Shown one piece after another: positions 1 through 8,160 of a DNA stretch of 12,023 bases. Origin of the DNA: Bacteroidota bacterium (GTDB taxonomy: Bacteria; Bacteroidota; Bacteroidia; Chitinophagales; Chitinophagaceae); the NCBI GenBank assembly GCA_021780705.1, contig JAJXYG010000173.1, positions 1 through 12,023 on the forward strand, read 5' to 3'. Numbering within the stretch: the stretch's first letter is position 1; each line of letters begins with the position of its first letter. The notes beneath the pieces were generated by a model. The model saw only the letters and a program-made list of their open reading frames with translations, ran no database searches and had not been told where the DNA came from. The position numbers and the translations under genes were made by a program.

Positions 1-2249
1 ACCACTTTATCCCGGGATTTTATATGCAACGCCAATACATGAGTGTTTTTGTGGCCCTGGAAGCCTGATGAATTTTGGTCGAGGAGCTTCAGGTTTTCAA
101 TTTTATTTTCAATATTCTTTTTAATATCCTTTTCATGGATTTTAGCCAGGGTAGGGGCAATTACCAAAGACACGATACTCATCAACTTGATCAGGATGTT
201 CATACTCGGTCCGGAAGTATCTTTGAAAGGGTCTCCCACCGTATCTCCGGTTACCGAAGCCTTATGGGGATCTGAGCCCTTGAAATAAGTTTCATTATTA
301 ATCACTGCACCCTTTTCAAAAGACTTTTTAGCATTGTCCCATGCACCACCTGCGTTATTTTGGAACATTCCCATCAGAACCCCGCTGACAGTAGCACCCG
401 CTAAAAACCCTCCCAGAACTTCGGGTCCAAAAATAAATCCGATAATTACCGGGGAGATCAGGGCAATGGCACCCGGAAGCATCATCTTCTTAATGGAAGC
501 ATCGGTAGAAATGGCTACACACTTTTCATATTCGGGTTTCCCGGTTCCTTCCATGATGCCGGGTATGGTTCTGAACTGTCTGCGCACTTCCTCTACCATT
601 GCCATGGCGGCTTTGCCCACGGCCCGGATGGCCAGTGAAGAGAATATGAAAGGAATCATAGCTCCCACAAATAAACCTGAGAGCACATCCGCCCGGTAAA
701 TGTCAATTCCGTCGATCTTGGCAATACCGACAAAGGCTGCAAACAGCGCCAGTGCAGTCAGTGCGGCTGAAGCAATGGCAAAGCCCTTACCGGTAGCAGC
801 AGTAGTATTACCTACGGCATCCAGGATGTCGGTTTTTTCGCGTACTTCATGAGGCAGTTCGCACATTTCTGCGATACCCCCGGCATTGTCTGCAATGGGG
901 CCAAACGCATCAATGGCCAACTGCATGGCTGTAGTAGCCATCATACCTGCTGAGGCAATGGCCACCCCATAGAGCCCGGCAAACCAGTAGGAGGTGTATA
1001 TTCCCGCAGCCAGCACCAGGATAGGTAACATGGTACTTTCCATGCCGACTGCCAAACCGCCGATTATATTTGTGGCATGTCCTGTGGAGGACTGCCTTAC
1101 TATGGAGAGCACTGGGCGTTTTCCCATGGCAGTGAAAAATTCGGTTATGAAGCTCATCAGGGTACCCACCACGAGACCGACAAAGATGGCTCCCAATACC
1201 CCATATTTGGTAAAGTGAATATTTCTAAGGATCATATCGCTGTCGGGAAGTATCCACATGACCAGAAAATAAGAAGCGATTGCAGAAAGGACGATGGCAC
1301 TCCAGTTTCCCATATTGAGCGCCTTCTGTACTACCGCCGTATGTAACCCTGCCTTATCGGATATTTTGACAAAGAAGGTACCTAAAATGGAAAAGATAAT
1401 ACCCATGGAGGCAATCAACATAGGCAGCAGGATTGGAGCCATCCCTCCAAATTGGTCATGGGAAATAGTTTCCCTTCCCAGAACCATGGTGGCCAGTACG
1501 GTAGCAACATAGGATCCGAATAGATCGGCACCCATCCCTGCTACGTCTCCTACATTGTCTCCCACATTGTCTGCGATGGTGGCAGGGTTACGGGGATCAT
1601 CTTCGGGGATTCCCGCTTCTACCTTTCCAACCAGGTCTGCACCTACATCGGCTGCTTTGGTATAGATACCACCACCCACACGGGCAAACATGGCAATACT
1701 TTCTGCACCCAGACTAAACCCGGTTAGCACTTCAATGGTTCTTTCCATTTCCACAGAATCTACGGCGGCATGCGGAGCAAAAATCGCTTTAAATATGATG
1801 AAGAGACCTCCCAGGCCAAGCACTGCCAGACCGGCCACCCCAAGTCCCATTACGGACCCTCCGGTAAAGGATACATTCAGGGCTTTTGCAAGACTTGTCC
1901 GGGCGGCCTGTGCTGTGCGCACATTGGCCCTTGTGGCTACCTTCATTCCGATAAATCCTGCAAGGGCGCTCATCACGGCCCCGGACACAAAACTCAAGGC
2001 GATGACCCAGCTGCTGTTGGCACTGCTAAATCCCATCAACCCAAGCAGCAAGCCTGCAATAATTACAAAGTAGGTGAGGATTTTGTATTCTGCCTTTAAA
2101 AATGCCATGGCACCATCAGCAATATAGGTGCTGATTTCCTTCATTTTTTCATTTCCGGCATCCTGTTTATTTACCCAGGAAAATTTAGTAAACGTATAAA
2201 GCAATCCGACAATTCCCATTGCAGGAATTACATAAATCAAATTATCCAT
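1..2249 (-). CDS. hppA: K+-dependent membrane-bound pyrophosphatase (ion pump), C-terminus cut by window edge
   Basis: This integral membrane enzyme hydrolyses cytoplasmic pyrophosphate and pumps H+ (or Na+) out of the cell. The ATG is at 2249, giving [12 protein letters not shown], and the frame stays open for 749 codons to the left edge without a stop. The substrate-site signature [11 protein letters not shown] is at residues 201-211, followed by [20 protein letters not shown] and GDNVGD. The [10 protein letters not shown] segment has Ala484 and Gly487 at the two positions that set potassium use, the pattern of K+-dependent enzymes. Helix 6 reads [10 protein letters not shown], with Asp242 present but Gly245 and Ala249 where Na+-type and plant-type enzymes carry the gate glutamate. 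Instead Glu183 sits in helix 5 (GAESIA), the arrangement I recall for flavobacterial H+ pumps, so H+ pumping is my inference. The last membrane helix ends near residue 702, and a hydrophilic tail of at least 47 residues follows. The family is usually about 660-800 residues, so little should be missing. It is a single gene with its own candidate promoter. Confidence 0.96.
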   Translation of the reverse strand, partial: MDNLIYVIPAMGIVGLLYTFTKFSWVNKQDAGNEKMKEISTYIADGAMAFLKAEYKILTYFVIIAGLLLGLMGFSSANSSWVIALSFVSGAVMSALAGFIGMKVATRANVRTAQAARTSLAKALNVSFTGGSVMGLGVAGLAVLGLGGLFIIFKAIFAPHAAVDSVEMERTIEVLTGFSLGAESIAMFARVGGGIYTKAADVGADLVGKVEAGIPEDDPRNPATIADNVGDNVGDVAGMGADLFGSYVATVLATMVLGRETISHDQFGGMAPILLPMLIASMGIIFSILGTFFVKISDKAGLHTAVVQKALNMGNWSAIVLSAIASYFLVMWILPDSDMILRNIHFTKYGVLGAIFVGLVVGTLMSFITEFFTAMGKRPVLSIVRQSSTGHATNIIGGLAVGMESTMLPILVLAAGIYTSYWFAGLYGVAIASAGMMATTAMQLAIDAFGPIADNAGGIAEMCELPHEVREKTDILDAVGNTTAATGKGFAIASAALTALALFAAFVGIAKIDGIDIYRADVLSGLFVGAMIPFIFSSLAIRAVGKAAMAMVEEVRRQFRTIPGIMEGTGKPEYEKCVAISTDASIKKMMLPGAIALISPVIIGFIFGPEVLGGFLAGATVSGVLMGMFQNNAGGAWDNAKKSFEKGAVINNETYFKGSDPHKASVTGDTVGDPFKDTSGPSMNILIKLMSIVSLVIAPTLAKIHEKDIKKNIENKIENLKLLDQNSSGFQGHKNTHVLALHIKSRDKV

Positions 2250-2277
2250 ATTTCAGTCATTACAAATTAAGGGGTGG

Positions 2278-2285
2278 CAAAAATA
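2278..2285 (-). promoter_or_regulatory. Candidate Bacteroidota -7 element for hppA
   Basis: On the minus strand this reads TATTTTTG, an exact match to the TAnnTTTG element of Bacteroidota sigma-ABfr promoters. It lies 28 nt upstream of the hppA ATG, so the leader would be about 20 nt. I see no TTG at the expected -33 distance, so support is the -7 match and its position only. Confidence 0.4.
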
Positions 2286-2389
2286 GGGTAAAATAGATTA
2301 AAAAGCTAATAACTCCTTGCCTTACGGTAGCTGGTTTTTGAAGGTAACGGGTACCCCCTGAAAAAACATTTGAGGGGCCATTTTTCTTT

Positions 2390-2403
2390 TACGCAATACG
2401 CAA
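2390..2403. repeat. Tandem 7-nt repeat (TACGCAA x2)
   Basis: Two exact head-to-tail copies of TACGCAA lie in the 168-nt gap between the nnrE/nnrD stop and the hppA start, 15 nt downstream of the nnrE/nnrD stop. A near-complementary CCATTT...AAATGG pair surrounds them, but no convincing terminator can be drawn. The repeat may be chance. Confidence 0.4.
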
Positions 2404-2417
2404 ATGGACAGGAGGGT

Positions 2418-3956
2418 TTACCTTGATTTACCGTCCACTTCCCTTAAGATAGGGCCCTTTTTTGCGATAATCCGGAAGGCTTCCCCCAAACCGCCCGCAA
2501 TATCACCTGCTATCATGGATTCTTCGCTGGTTTTCACTGCCGCCAAGTCACCTGCCAGTCCATGAAGGTAAGTGCCCAAAATAGCGGTTTCCTCGGGGGT
2601 GTATTGGGCTGCGAGCAGTCCTGAGAGAATTCCGGTCAGGACATCACCGGAACCTGCGGTAGCCATCCCCGGGTTTCCAGTGGAATTTATAAAGGCCCTG
2701 CCTTCTGGGGTGGCAATAATAGAGTAATGTCCTTTCAGAATAATATAGACTCGAAGTTGCCTGGCCATTTTGAGCGCCAGTTGCATTCTGTCAAAATCCG
2801 ATGCTGTGGAACCGAATAGCCTGTCGAACTCCTTCGGGTGGGGGGTAAGAATGCTGTAGCGAGGAATTTTTAAGACCAGGGATGCGTTTTTGGAAAGTAC
2901 ATTGAGTGCATCGGCATCTATCACCATAGGCTGCCGATATTGCCTGAAAATCTCTGAAAGCAATTTTCGGTGACTCGGGTATTGTCCTATCCCTGGTCCG
3001 ATTCCGAGGGAATCAAAGCGGGATAACCTGCTTACTTCCCTCACAAAGGAATTGCCGCAGACTTCACACATAGCTTCCGCCACTGCGGTTTGAATAATCT
3101 GGTATCCTTTCTGGCAGGTAAGCACAGTCAATTTTCCCACTCCTGAGCGTAGACAGGCCCGCGCAGAAAGCACGGCAGCCCCTATCATTCCATAGCTTCC
3201 GGCTATGAGCCCCGCAAAGCCAAAATCTCCTTTGTGGGCAAAAGGGCTCCTTGGCCGGTAAATACCGGCCACGAGGTCAGGCTCCACCAGTTCGACCTGG
3301 GAGGATTCATTATGATAGAATTCACGGGAAAGGCCAATATTCAAAATATGGGTGCGGCCCAGAAAGAGCTGGTTTTCAGCCATAAAAAAGGCCAATTTGG
3401 GTTGTTGAAAACTCAAAGTGTCCGATGCCTTTATCACTGCCTGATTCCTCGTACTTCTGTCGGTGTACAGGCCACTGGGCAGATCAATAGACACGACAGG
3501 TGCAGGGGCCTGATTGAGGTAAACGATTAGCTTTTTATAGAGCCCCCTGATTTCCTTATTGAGGCCGGTTCCAAACAGGGCATCAATGAGTACTTCTTTT
3601 GGATCAATGGGGGGGAAGTCTTCCGCGGTGCTTAGACGGGTAATCGATCCCTTCTCCGCTTCAAGTCTTCGCAGGTTGGTGAGGAAATCTGGGGACCCTT
3701 CAGTACCATTCGATATCCGGTAGGTAAATACCTGGTATCCATTTTCTATCAGGAGCCTTGCGATGGCAAGGCCATCCCCTCCATTATTTCCTTTGCCACA
3801 AAAAATTCTAAAAGTAGTGTCCTTTTCATATCGGGCATTTATCCAGGTCACACAGGCAGCGGCTGCCCGTTCCATTAATTCCAGGGAGGAGATCGGCTCT
3901 CTTTCTATTGTGTATTTATCCCATTCTTTTATTTGCTCCGCAGAAAATATTTTCAC
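2418..3956 (-). CDS. nnrE-nnrD: Bifunctional NAD(P)H-hydrate epimerase / ADP-dependent NAD(P)H-hydrate dehydratase
   Basis: This cytoplasmic repair enzyme restores hydrated, inactive NADH and NADPH. The N-terminal YjeF_N-type epimerase half (about 1-215) interconverts the R and S hydrates. The C-terminal ribokinase-like half (about 225-500) dehydrates the S form using ADP. Visible in the epimerase half are GKGNNGGDG (54-62), DALFGTGL (125-132) and SIDLPSGL with Asp158. In the dehydratase half are HKGDFG (241-246), the AGSYGMIGAA loop (252-261), DADALN (347-352), TPHPKEF (371-377), NPGMATAGSGDVLTG (428-442) with catalytic Asp438, and LKGH (407-410). At 512 residues it has the normal length of the fused form. 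The start is GTG: no ATG or TTG lies between it and the in-frame stop upstream, and MKIFSAEQIKEWD aligns with the family N-terminus. It begins 50 nt after the DinB-fold gene and is probably cotranscribed with it. Confidence 0.95.
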   Translation of the reverse strand: MKIFSAEQIKEWDKYTIEREPISSLELMERAAAACVTWINARYEKDTTFRIFCGKGNNGGDGLAIARLLIENGYQVFTYRISNGTEGSPDFLTNLRRLEAEKGSITRLSTAEDFPPIDPKEVLIDALFGTGLNKEIRGLYKKLIVYLNQAPAPVVSIDLPSGLYTDRSTRNQAVIKASDTLSFQQPKLAFFMAENQLFLGRTHILNIGLSREFYHNESSQVELVEPDLVAGIYRPRSPFAHKGDFGFAGLIAGSYGMIGAAVLSARACLRSGVGKLTVLTCQKGYQIIQTAVAEAMCEVCGNSFVREVSRLSRFDSLGIGPGIGQYPSHRKLLSEIFRQYRQPMVIDADALNVLSKNASLVLKIPRYSILTPHPKEFDRLFGSTASDFDRMQLALKMARQLRVYIILKGHYSIIATPEGRAFINSTGNPGMATAGSGDVLTGILSGLLAAQYTPEETAILGTYLHGLAGDLAAVKTSEESMIAGDIAGGLGEAFRIIAKKGPILREVDGKSR

Positions 3957-4006
3957 TTCAAAGGTTTTTAATTGGGCTCTGGAGAAGCAGCTTCAGAAAG
4001 AGCCCC

Positions 4007-4522
4007 TTACTTTCCAAGATAGCGCTCCTTCATAATATTTATGTGATGGTAGACATGTCCCAAAGAAATATAACCCAAGGCCAGAGGGCTTATCCGGTAG
4101 TTGCCCACCGGCCCCACGATCTGGAGGGATTCCACAGGAAGGCTTTTAAAAAGACAGGCAGAGGCACTTCGAACGGCAAGGAATTCTTCCACAAGGTCAC
4201 TCCAAGGCCTGCGGCTACCCATGGAATTGATGCCATATTGAACCTCGTCAAAAGAAGGTAAAGTCTGGGCGTCACGTCGGGCAATACAAAGCGCGCGGTA
4301 GGAAAATATCCTTTCCGTATCTATGATATGCTGCAATACTTCCCTAAGGTCCCATTTCCCCGGAGCATAGCGATTCAGCGATTGGTTTTCTCCAATCGAA
4401 TTGAAAAAGGAATGGGCCTCTGGAAGTTGCCGGTCAAATGCCTGTGCGAGTTCTTCATCCTTTACATACTGAACGTACTTCTGAAAATAATCAGGGTATT
4501 GTTCGGTGGGTGGTTTGTGCAT
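4007..4522 (-). CDS. DinB-family (DUF664-like) putative metal-dependent protein
   Basis: A 171-residue four-helix-bundle protein of the DinB/YfiT superfamily. The ATG at 4522 gives MHKPPTEQYP. The family's metal-site pattern is visible: His65 in LQHIIDTER, and His156, His159 and His160 in GHVYHHINIMKERYL near the C-terminus. The APGKWDLREVLQH segment (53-65) is typical of the group. Members include bacillithiol- and other thiol-transferases and many uncharacterised proteins, so neither substrate nor reaction can be stated. No signal peptide or membrane segment is visible, which fits a cytoplasmic protein. It is the first gene of a likely pair with nnrE/nnrD, 50 nt downstream, and sits just after the S8 peptidase terminator with its own candidate promoter. 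The family call is strong; any specific function is unknown. Confidence 0.9.
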   Translation of the reverse strand: MHKPPTEQYPDYFQKYVQYVKDEELAQAFDRQLPEAHSFFNSIGENQSLNRYAPGKWDLREVLQHIIDTERIFSYRALCIARRDAQTLPSFDEVQYGINSMGSRRPWSDLVEEFLAVRSASACLFKSLPVESLQIVGPVGNYRISPLALGYISLGHVYHHINIMKERYLGK

Positions 4523-4541
4523 TACAAGTGGATTATTTCTA

Positions 4542-4549
4542 CAAATTTA
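4542..4549 (-). promoter_or_regulatory. Candidate -7 element for dinB-like/nnrE-nnrD pair
   Basis: The minus strand reads TAAATTTG, an exact TAnnTTTG match 19 nt upstream of the DinB-fold gene ATG. That implies a leader of roughly a dozen nucleotides, common in this phylum. A TTTG lies only 12 nt upstream of it, closer than the usual -33 spacing, and belongs to the tail of the preceding terminator, so the -33 part is unsupported. Confidence 0.4.
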
Positions 4550-4555
4550 ACCGTT

Positions 4556-4589
4556 AAAAAACAAACCCGGCAGTTTGTCTGCCGGGTTT
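4556..4589 (-). terminator. Rho-independent terminator of the S8 peptidase gene
   Basis: A perfect 11-bp inverted repeat, AAACCCGGCAG at 4563-4573 and CTGCCGGGTTT at 4579-4589, encloses a 5-nt loop. On the minus strand the stem is followed by GTTTTTT, the uridine run needed for intrinsic termination. It begins 25 nt after the peptidase stop codon. The opposite side lacks a comparable T-run, so it should act mainly on minus-strand transcripts. Confidence 0.93.
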
Positions 4590-4614
4590 CAATAAGGTGA
4601 TTTGGGTATTAAAA

Positions 4615-6327
4615 TCAGTTCCTGCGGTGCCTTCTAACTTTTGACCTGGGTAGCCGATGTTTCTTAAACCGGTCACCCTTTATGGTGGCGGCCATCTTCA
4701 CTGCGGAATAGGCATTTAATTCTCCGCCCGAAATGGAAATATCAGAAAGGTTGACCATGTCCATATCCCCATCTCCCTCAGGGCCCTTCTGGGTTCCCGG
4801 CAGGATTACTTTTTTAGTGATGGGAGTGGCAGATTTGTCAATGATATATCTTAATTGCTCGGCACTCAGATTGGGATGATATTCCAGCAAAAGTGCTGCT
4901 ACTCCTGCGACTACCGGGCAGGCCATGCTGGTTCCGGAGTACTTTCCATATTTGTTTCCTCCCGGAAGGGTGGAATAAATGTCAACTCCTGGTGCAAACA
5001 CATCCACTTCTTTTTTCCCATAATTGCTGAAAGCTGCCGTAAATCCTCCGTTAAGGGAATCTCCGCTGGCACCTACCGTAATGAAATTATCCGCCCTGCC
5101 TGATCCATCTGCAAATTCCGGATTGGGGTAATTGGCAGTCGTGTCAATATCCTTGTGGTCATTTCCTGCCGCATGTACCAGCAGGACATCCTTGCTTTCA
5201 GCATATTTTACCGCATCGTCCACCCAGGTTTTTTCAGGGGAAAAATCCTTTCCAAAACTCATGCTGATGATTTCAGCCCCATTGTCCACTGCATACCGGA
5301 TGGCATTGGCGATGTCCTTATCATGTTCATCTCCGTCGGGAACGGCGCGTATCATCATGATCTTTACATTGTCGGCTATCCCGTTCATTCCGATACCGTT
5401 GTTCCTTACAGCTCCGATAATTCCGGATACGTGGGTACCATGTGAGGGGGTTCCTGCCATTACATCGTTATTGCCGTAATGGCGGTCATTGATGTCATTT
5501 TCATTGTCCTTTACAATCTCGCCCCGGAAATCTTCGGGTGGGGTAGTGGCCGCATCGGCCTTACGTATCTGGCCCCTCAAATCTTCCAGTATATCATTAT
5601 TGCTTATATTATCGTTATTGTTGAGCCTGCAAATATTCAGTTGAATATTGGCCGCCAGCCGGGCTTTCATGTTGTCGGAGGAATAATCCTTAAGATCCGT
5701 GCCAGTAAATTCAGATTTGCCCAAATCCTTCGCAATAATGGAGTCTCCTTCTTCCATGGCGGGAAGTATCTTGCGCATGACAGCCACTTCTTTAGGATCA
5801 ACCCCACTCAACACTTTATTTTTGGCCCTTAAATATTCATCCAGGGTTTTTCTCTGGGCAGCATCCATGGACGTGGAGTCCGGAATTGTATCCCCATATT
5901 GGGCATGCAGTTTCCAATAGACCCGGGCCGCTTCATAAGAATCCTGGTGGACATTCCTGCCATCCTTTCCACCCAGGAAATTCCAGCCATATACGTCATC
6001 CACATACCCGTTGTGGTCGTCATCAATTCCGTTGCCGGGGATTTCCCCGGGATTGTGCCACAATACTCCTTTCAAATCCTCATGTGTGGTATCTACCCCG
6101 CTGTCAATGATGGCCACGACAACGGTTTTACTTTTCTTTCCTTTCAGGAAATGGTAAGCCTTATCCAGGCTGATTCCATTATATCCTGAGGTTGCTTTGT
6201 CCAGTTCATACCAGTCATTGGGTAATTCGCTCTTTTTAACTTTCGTGGAATCCTGAGCAGAGACCCACATGGGCTTTACCGCAAAGAGCAGAAAAGCCGC
6301 CAACATCAATCTAAATCTAAATGCCAT
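4615..6327 (-). CDS. Secreted subtilisin-like serine peptidase, family S8
   Basis: A 570-residue exported endopeptidase. Residues 1-24 form a signal peptide (basic MAFRFR, hydrophobic LMLAAFLLFAV, likely cleavage VSA|Q). The catalytic triad is complete: Asp75 in AIIDSGVD, His296 in SHGTHVSG and Ser467 in YSGTSMACP, with oxyanion Asn389 in HAAGND. About 220 residues separate Asp75 from His296, against roughly 32 in subtilisin. This insertion starts with the acidic, possibly Ca2+-binding IDDDHNGYVDDVYGWNF (101-117) and continues as a mostly helical, charged stretch. Similar insertions occur in other S8 proteins of Bacteroidota. After the catalytic domain there is no recognisable type IX secretion sorting domain; the protein ends in a strongly basic tail (551-570). 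Substrate is unknown. The ATG at 6327 gives a proper signal peptide. A near-match to the -7 element (AATATTTG, minus strand, 6355-6362) lies 27 nt upstream. The gene is followed by its own terminator and is probably transcribed alone. Confidence 0.94.
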   Translation of the reverse strand: MAFRFRLMLAAFLLFAVKPMWVSAQDSTKVKKSELPNDWYELDKATSGYNGISLDKAYHFLKGKKSKTVVVAIIDSGVDTTHEDLKGVLWHNPGEIPGNGIDDDHNGYVDDVYGWNFLGGKDGRNVHQDSYEAARVYWKLHAQYGDTIPDSTSMDAAQRKTLDEYLRAKNKVLSGVDPKEVAVMRKILPAMEEGDSIIAKDLGKSEFTGTDLKDYSSDNMKARLAANIQLNICRLNNNDNISNNDILEDLRGQIRKADAATTPPEDFRGEIVKDNENDINDRHYGNNDVMAGTPSHGTHVSGIIGAVRNNGIGMNGIADNVKIMMIRAVPDGDEHDKDIANAIRYAVDNGAEIISMSFGKDFSPEKTWVDDAVKYAESKDVLLVHAAGNDHKDIDTTANYPNPEFADGSGRADNFITVGASGDSLNGGFTAAFSNYGKKEVDVFAPGVDIYSTLPGGNKYGKYSGTSMACPVVAGVAALLLEYHPNLSAEQLRYIIDKSATPITKKVILPGTQKGPEGDGDMDMVNLSDISISGGELNAYSAVKMAATIKGDRFKKHRLPRSKVRRHRRN

Positions 6328-6457
6328 ATGGAAATTTTAGTGTTTACTTGTGCACAAATATTGGGAATTATGTCCAATTGCCTTTACCGAACATAAATTA
6401 TTAGCCAATTATTTTGTTAAGGATGACTGGCAGGAAGCAGTGCGCAGCCATACTTGC

Positions 6458-7981
6458 TTAAATATCAAACCGAATTCCCTGAGCCAGAGGCAGTTGGTCC
6501 GAATAATTAATGGTATTGGTTTGCCTCCTCATATAGGCTTTCCAGGCGTCACTCCCGCTCTCTCTTCCTCCACCGGTTTCCTTCTCCCCTCCAAAAGCGC
6601 CACCGATTTCTGCTCCAGAAGTGCCGATGTTGACATTGGCAATTCCGCAATCACTGCCTGCAAGTGACAGAAAGCGTTCCGCTTCTTTCAGATTTTGAGT
6701 AAAAATCGCGCTCGACAATCCCTGTGGTACATTATTTTGAATGGCAATCGCCTCCTCCAGGGTCTTGTATTTCAGTAAATACAGCAGCGGTGCAAAGGTT
6801 TCCAGGTGGACTATTTCCATGTCAGGGGTTACCTCAGCTATGCAGGGCTTCACGTAACAACCGCTCTTAAAATCCTTACCCGAAAGTACCCCACCCTGGA
6901 CCAGGAATTTACCTCCCTGACTTTTGCAGGCGGCCAGGGCTTTAAGGTATTTTTGGACTGCATCGGTGTCAATTAGGGGACCTACATGGTTTTGGGCATT
7001 CATGGGATTGCCAATCCGGAGCTGGCGATAGGCATGCACCAATTTCTTTTTGAAAGCTTCATAAACCCCTTCCTGGATGATTAATCTGCGGGTGGTGGTG
7101 CATCGCTGTCCTGCCGTTCCCACGGCACCAAAAAGAGCACCAAGCAGAGCCAGATCCAGATCTGCCTGATCGGTAATGATAATAGCATTGTTTCCCCCTA
7201 GTTCCAGTAAGCTTTTACCCAGTCGGGCGCCTACCGCCATATTGACCGCCTTCCCCATAGCTGTTGAACCGGTGGCTGAGATCAGGGCAATCCTGCGATC
7301 TTCTGCCATCCACTGGCCCTGGATTCTGCCTCCCGTCATCAGGGAACACACCCCTTCGGGTACCTTATTTTCTTTAAAAACTTTTGCAATAATCTGTTGA
7401 CAAGCGATTCCGCAAAGCGGAGTTTTTTCCGAGGGTTTCCAGATGCATACGTCCCCGCATACCAGGGCAATCATTGCGTTCCAGCTCCAGACGGCGACCG
7501 GGAAGTTGAATGCTGAAATAATACCTACAATTCCAAGGGGATGATACTGTTCATACATCCGGTGGCCGGGCCGTTCACTTTGCATGGTAAGCCCGTAGAG
7601 CTGGCGGGATAAACCGAGGGCAAAATCGCAGATGTCAATCATTTCCTGTACTTCTCCCATTCCTTCCTGAAGGCTCTTGCCCATTTCGTAGCTCACCAGT
7701 TTTCCCAGCGGTTCCTTGTGCACCCTGAGTTCATTGCCAATCTTTCGAATGATGTCTCCTCTTTTGGGGGCAGGCCATTGTCGCCAGGCTTCAAAACCTT
7801 TTTGTGCCGTAGCGACCATTTGTTCAAATTGGTTACGGTCGCAGCCGGATACCCCCCCGATCAATTTTCCATCTACCGGGCTGGATGATTCCACAAGGTC
7901 TTTGCTGTGTGAAAACCATTTGGTACCCGTGGAAACCCCTTTATTTTTCTTTTGGATAGATAATGTATCAAGAAATTTCAT
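6458..7981 (-). CDS. ALDH7-family aldehyde dehydrogenase (probable aminoadipate-semialdehyde dehydrogenase)
   Basis: An NAD(P)+-dependent aldehyde dehydrogenase of the antiquitin (ALDH7) group. Members oxidise alpha-aminoadipate semialdehyde, in equilibrium with piperideine-6-carboxylate, in lysine breakdown; some also oxidise betaine or lipid aldehydes. From the ATG at 7981 the protein has 507 residues, normal for ALDH7. Visible residues, counted from that ATG, are Asn159 in AFNFPVAVWSWN, Lys182 in WKPSEKTP, the ATGSTAMGK loop (236-244), general base Glu260 in LLELGG, nucleophile Cys294 in GQRCTTTRRL, and ETFAP (394-398) where most ALDHs have EIFGP. SERPGHRMYEQYHPLG and the C-terminal GTSGAEIGGAFGGEKETGGG are ALDH7 hallmarks. 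An in-frame TTG at 7999 would add six residues but overlaps the candidate promoter, so I prefer the ATG. No other lysine-catabolism gene is in the window, so the substrate is inferred from family alone. Confidence 0.94.
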   Translation of the reverse strand: MKFLDTLSIQKKNKGVSTGTKWFSHSKDLVESSSPVDGKLIGGVSGCDRNQFEQMVATAQKGFEAWRQWPAPKRGDIIRKIGNELRVHKEPLGKLVSYEMGKSLQEGMGEVQEMIDICDFALGLSRQLYGLTMQSERPGHRMYEQYHPLGIVGIISAFNFPVAVWSWNAMIALVCGDVCIWKPSEKTPLCGIACQQIIAKVFKENKVPEGVCSLMTGGRIQGQWMAEDRRIALISATGSTAMGKAVNMAVGARLGKSLLELGGNNAIIITDQADLDLALLGALFGAVGTAGQRCTTTRRLIIQEGVYEAFKKKLVHAYRQLRIGNPMNAQNHVGPLIDTDAVQKYLKALAACKSQGGKFLVQGGVLSGKDFKSGCYVKPCIAEVTPDMEIVHLETFAPLLYLLKYKTLEEAIAIQNNVPQGLSSAIFTQNLKEAERFLSLAGSDCGIANVNIGTSGAEIGGAFGGEKETGGGRESGSDAWKAYMRRQTNTINYSDQLPLAQGIRFDI

Positions 7982-7996
7982 CAAATTATTTTTACG

Positions 7997-8004
7997 CAAA
8001 AATA
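7997..8004 (-). promoter_or_regulatory. Candidate -7 element for the ALDH7 gene
   Basis: The minus strand reads TATTTTTG, identical to the element proposed for hppA and an exact TAnnTTTG match. It lies 15 nt upstream of the ATG at 7981, giving a leader of under ten nucleotides. It overlaps the alternative TTG start at 7999, which argues against that start. No clear -33 TTG is seen. Confidence 0.4.
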
Positions 8005-8160
8005 GTAAGGATTCCCCTGACGGCAGGGACTCTCTTTGGTTCGAAGTCTCCCGGGTAATTTCTCCGGCCGGGTGAAGGGTTGTTGCGGGTCAATCGGGGA
8101 TTTACCCCGCGTTGAGGATTTGAAAGCCTCCCAGGTGGCGGAATTTTCCGGCCTTTCGGG

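Noticed and set aside
334..2099. Several plus-strand open frames opposite hppA
   Set aside because: They are shadows of hppA, whose minus-strand frame is continuous and carries all family motifs.
2343..2380. Possible terminator for nnrE/nnrD formed by CCCCT...AGGGG around a 13-nt loop
   Set aside because: The stem is only 5 bp with a long loop, and on the minus strand no T-run follows it.
8095..8150. Small hairpins (CGGGG/CCCCG at 8095-8109 and CGGAA/TTCCG at 8139-8150) after panB
   Set aside because: Each stem is 5 bp and neither is followed by a T-run; GC-rich chance pairing is enough to explain them.
7982..8160. Gap between the ALDH7 gene and panB examined for a small gene or RNA
   Set aside because: No frame with a convincing start or recognisable product, and no tRNA or riboswitch-like structure was seen; only the candidate -7 element is reported.
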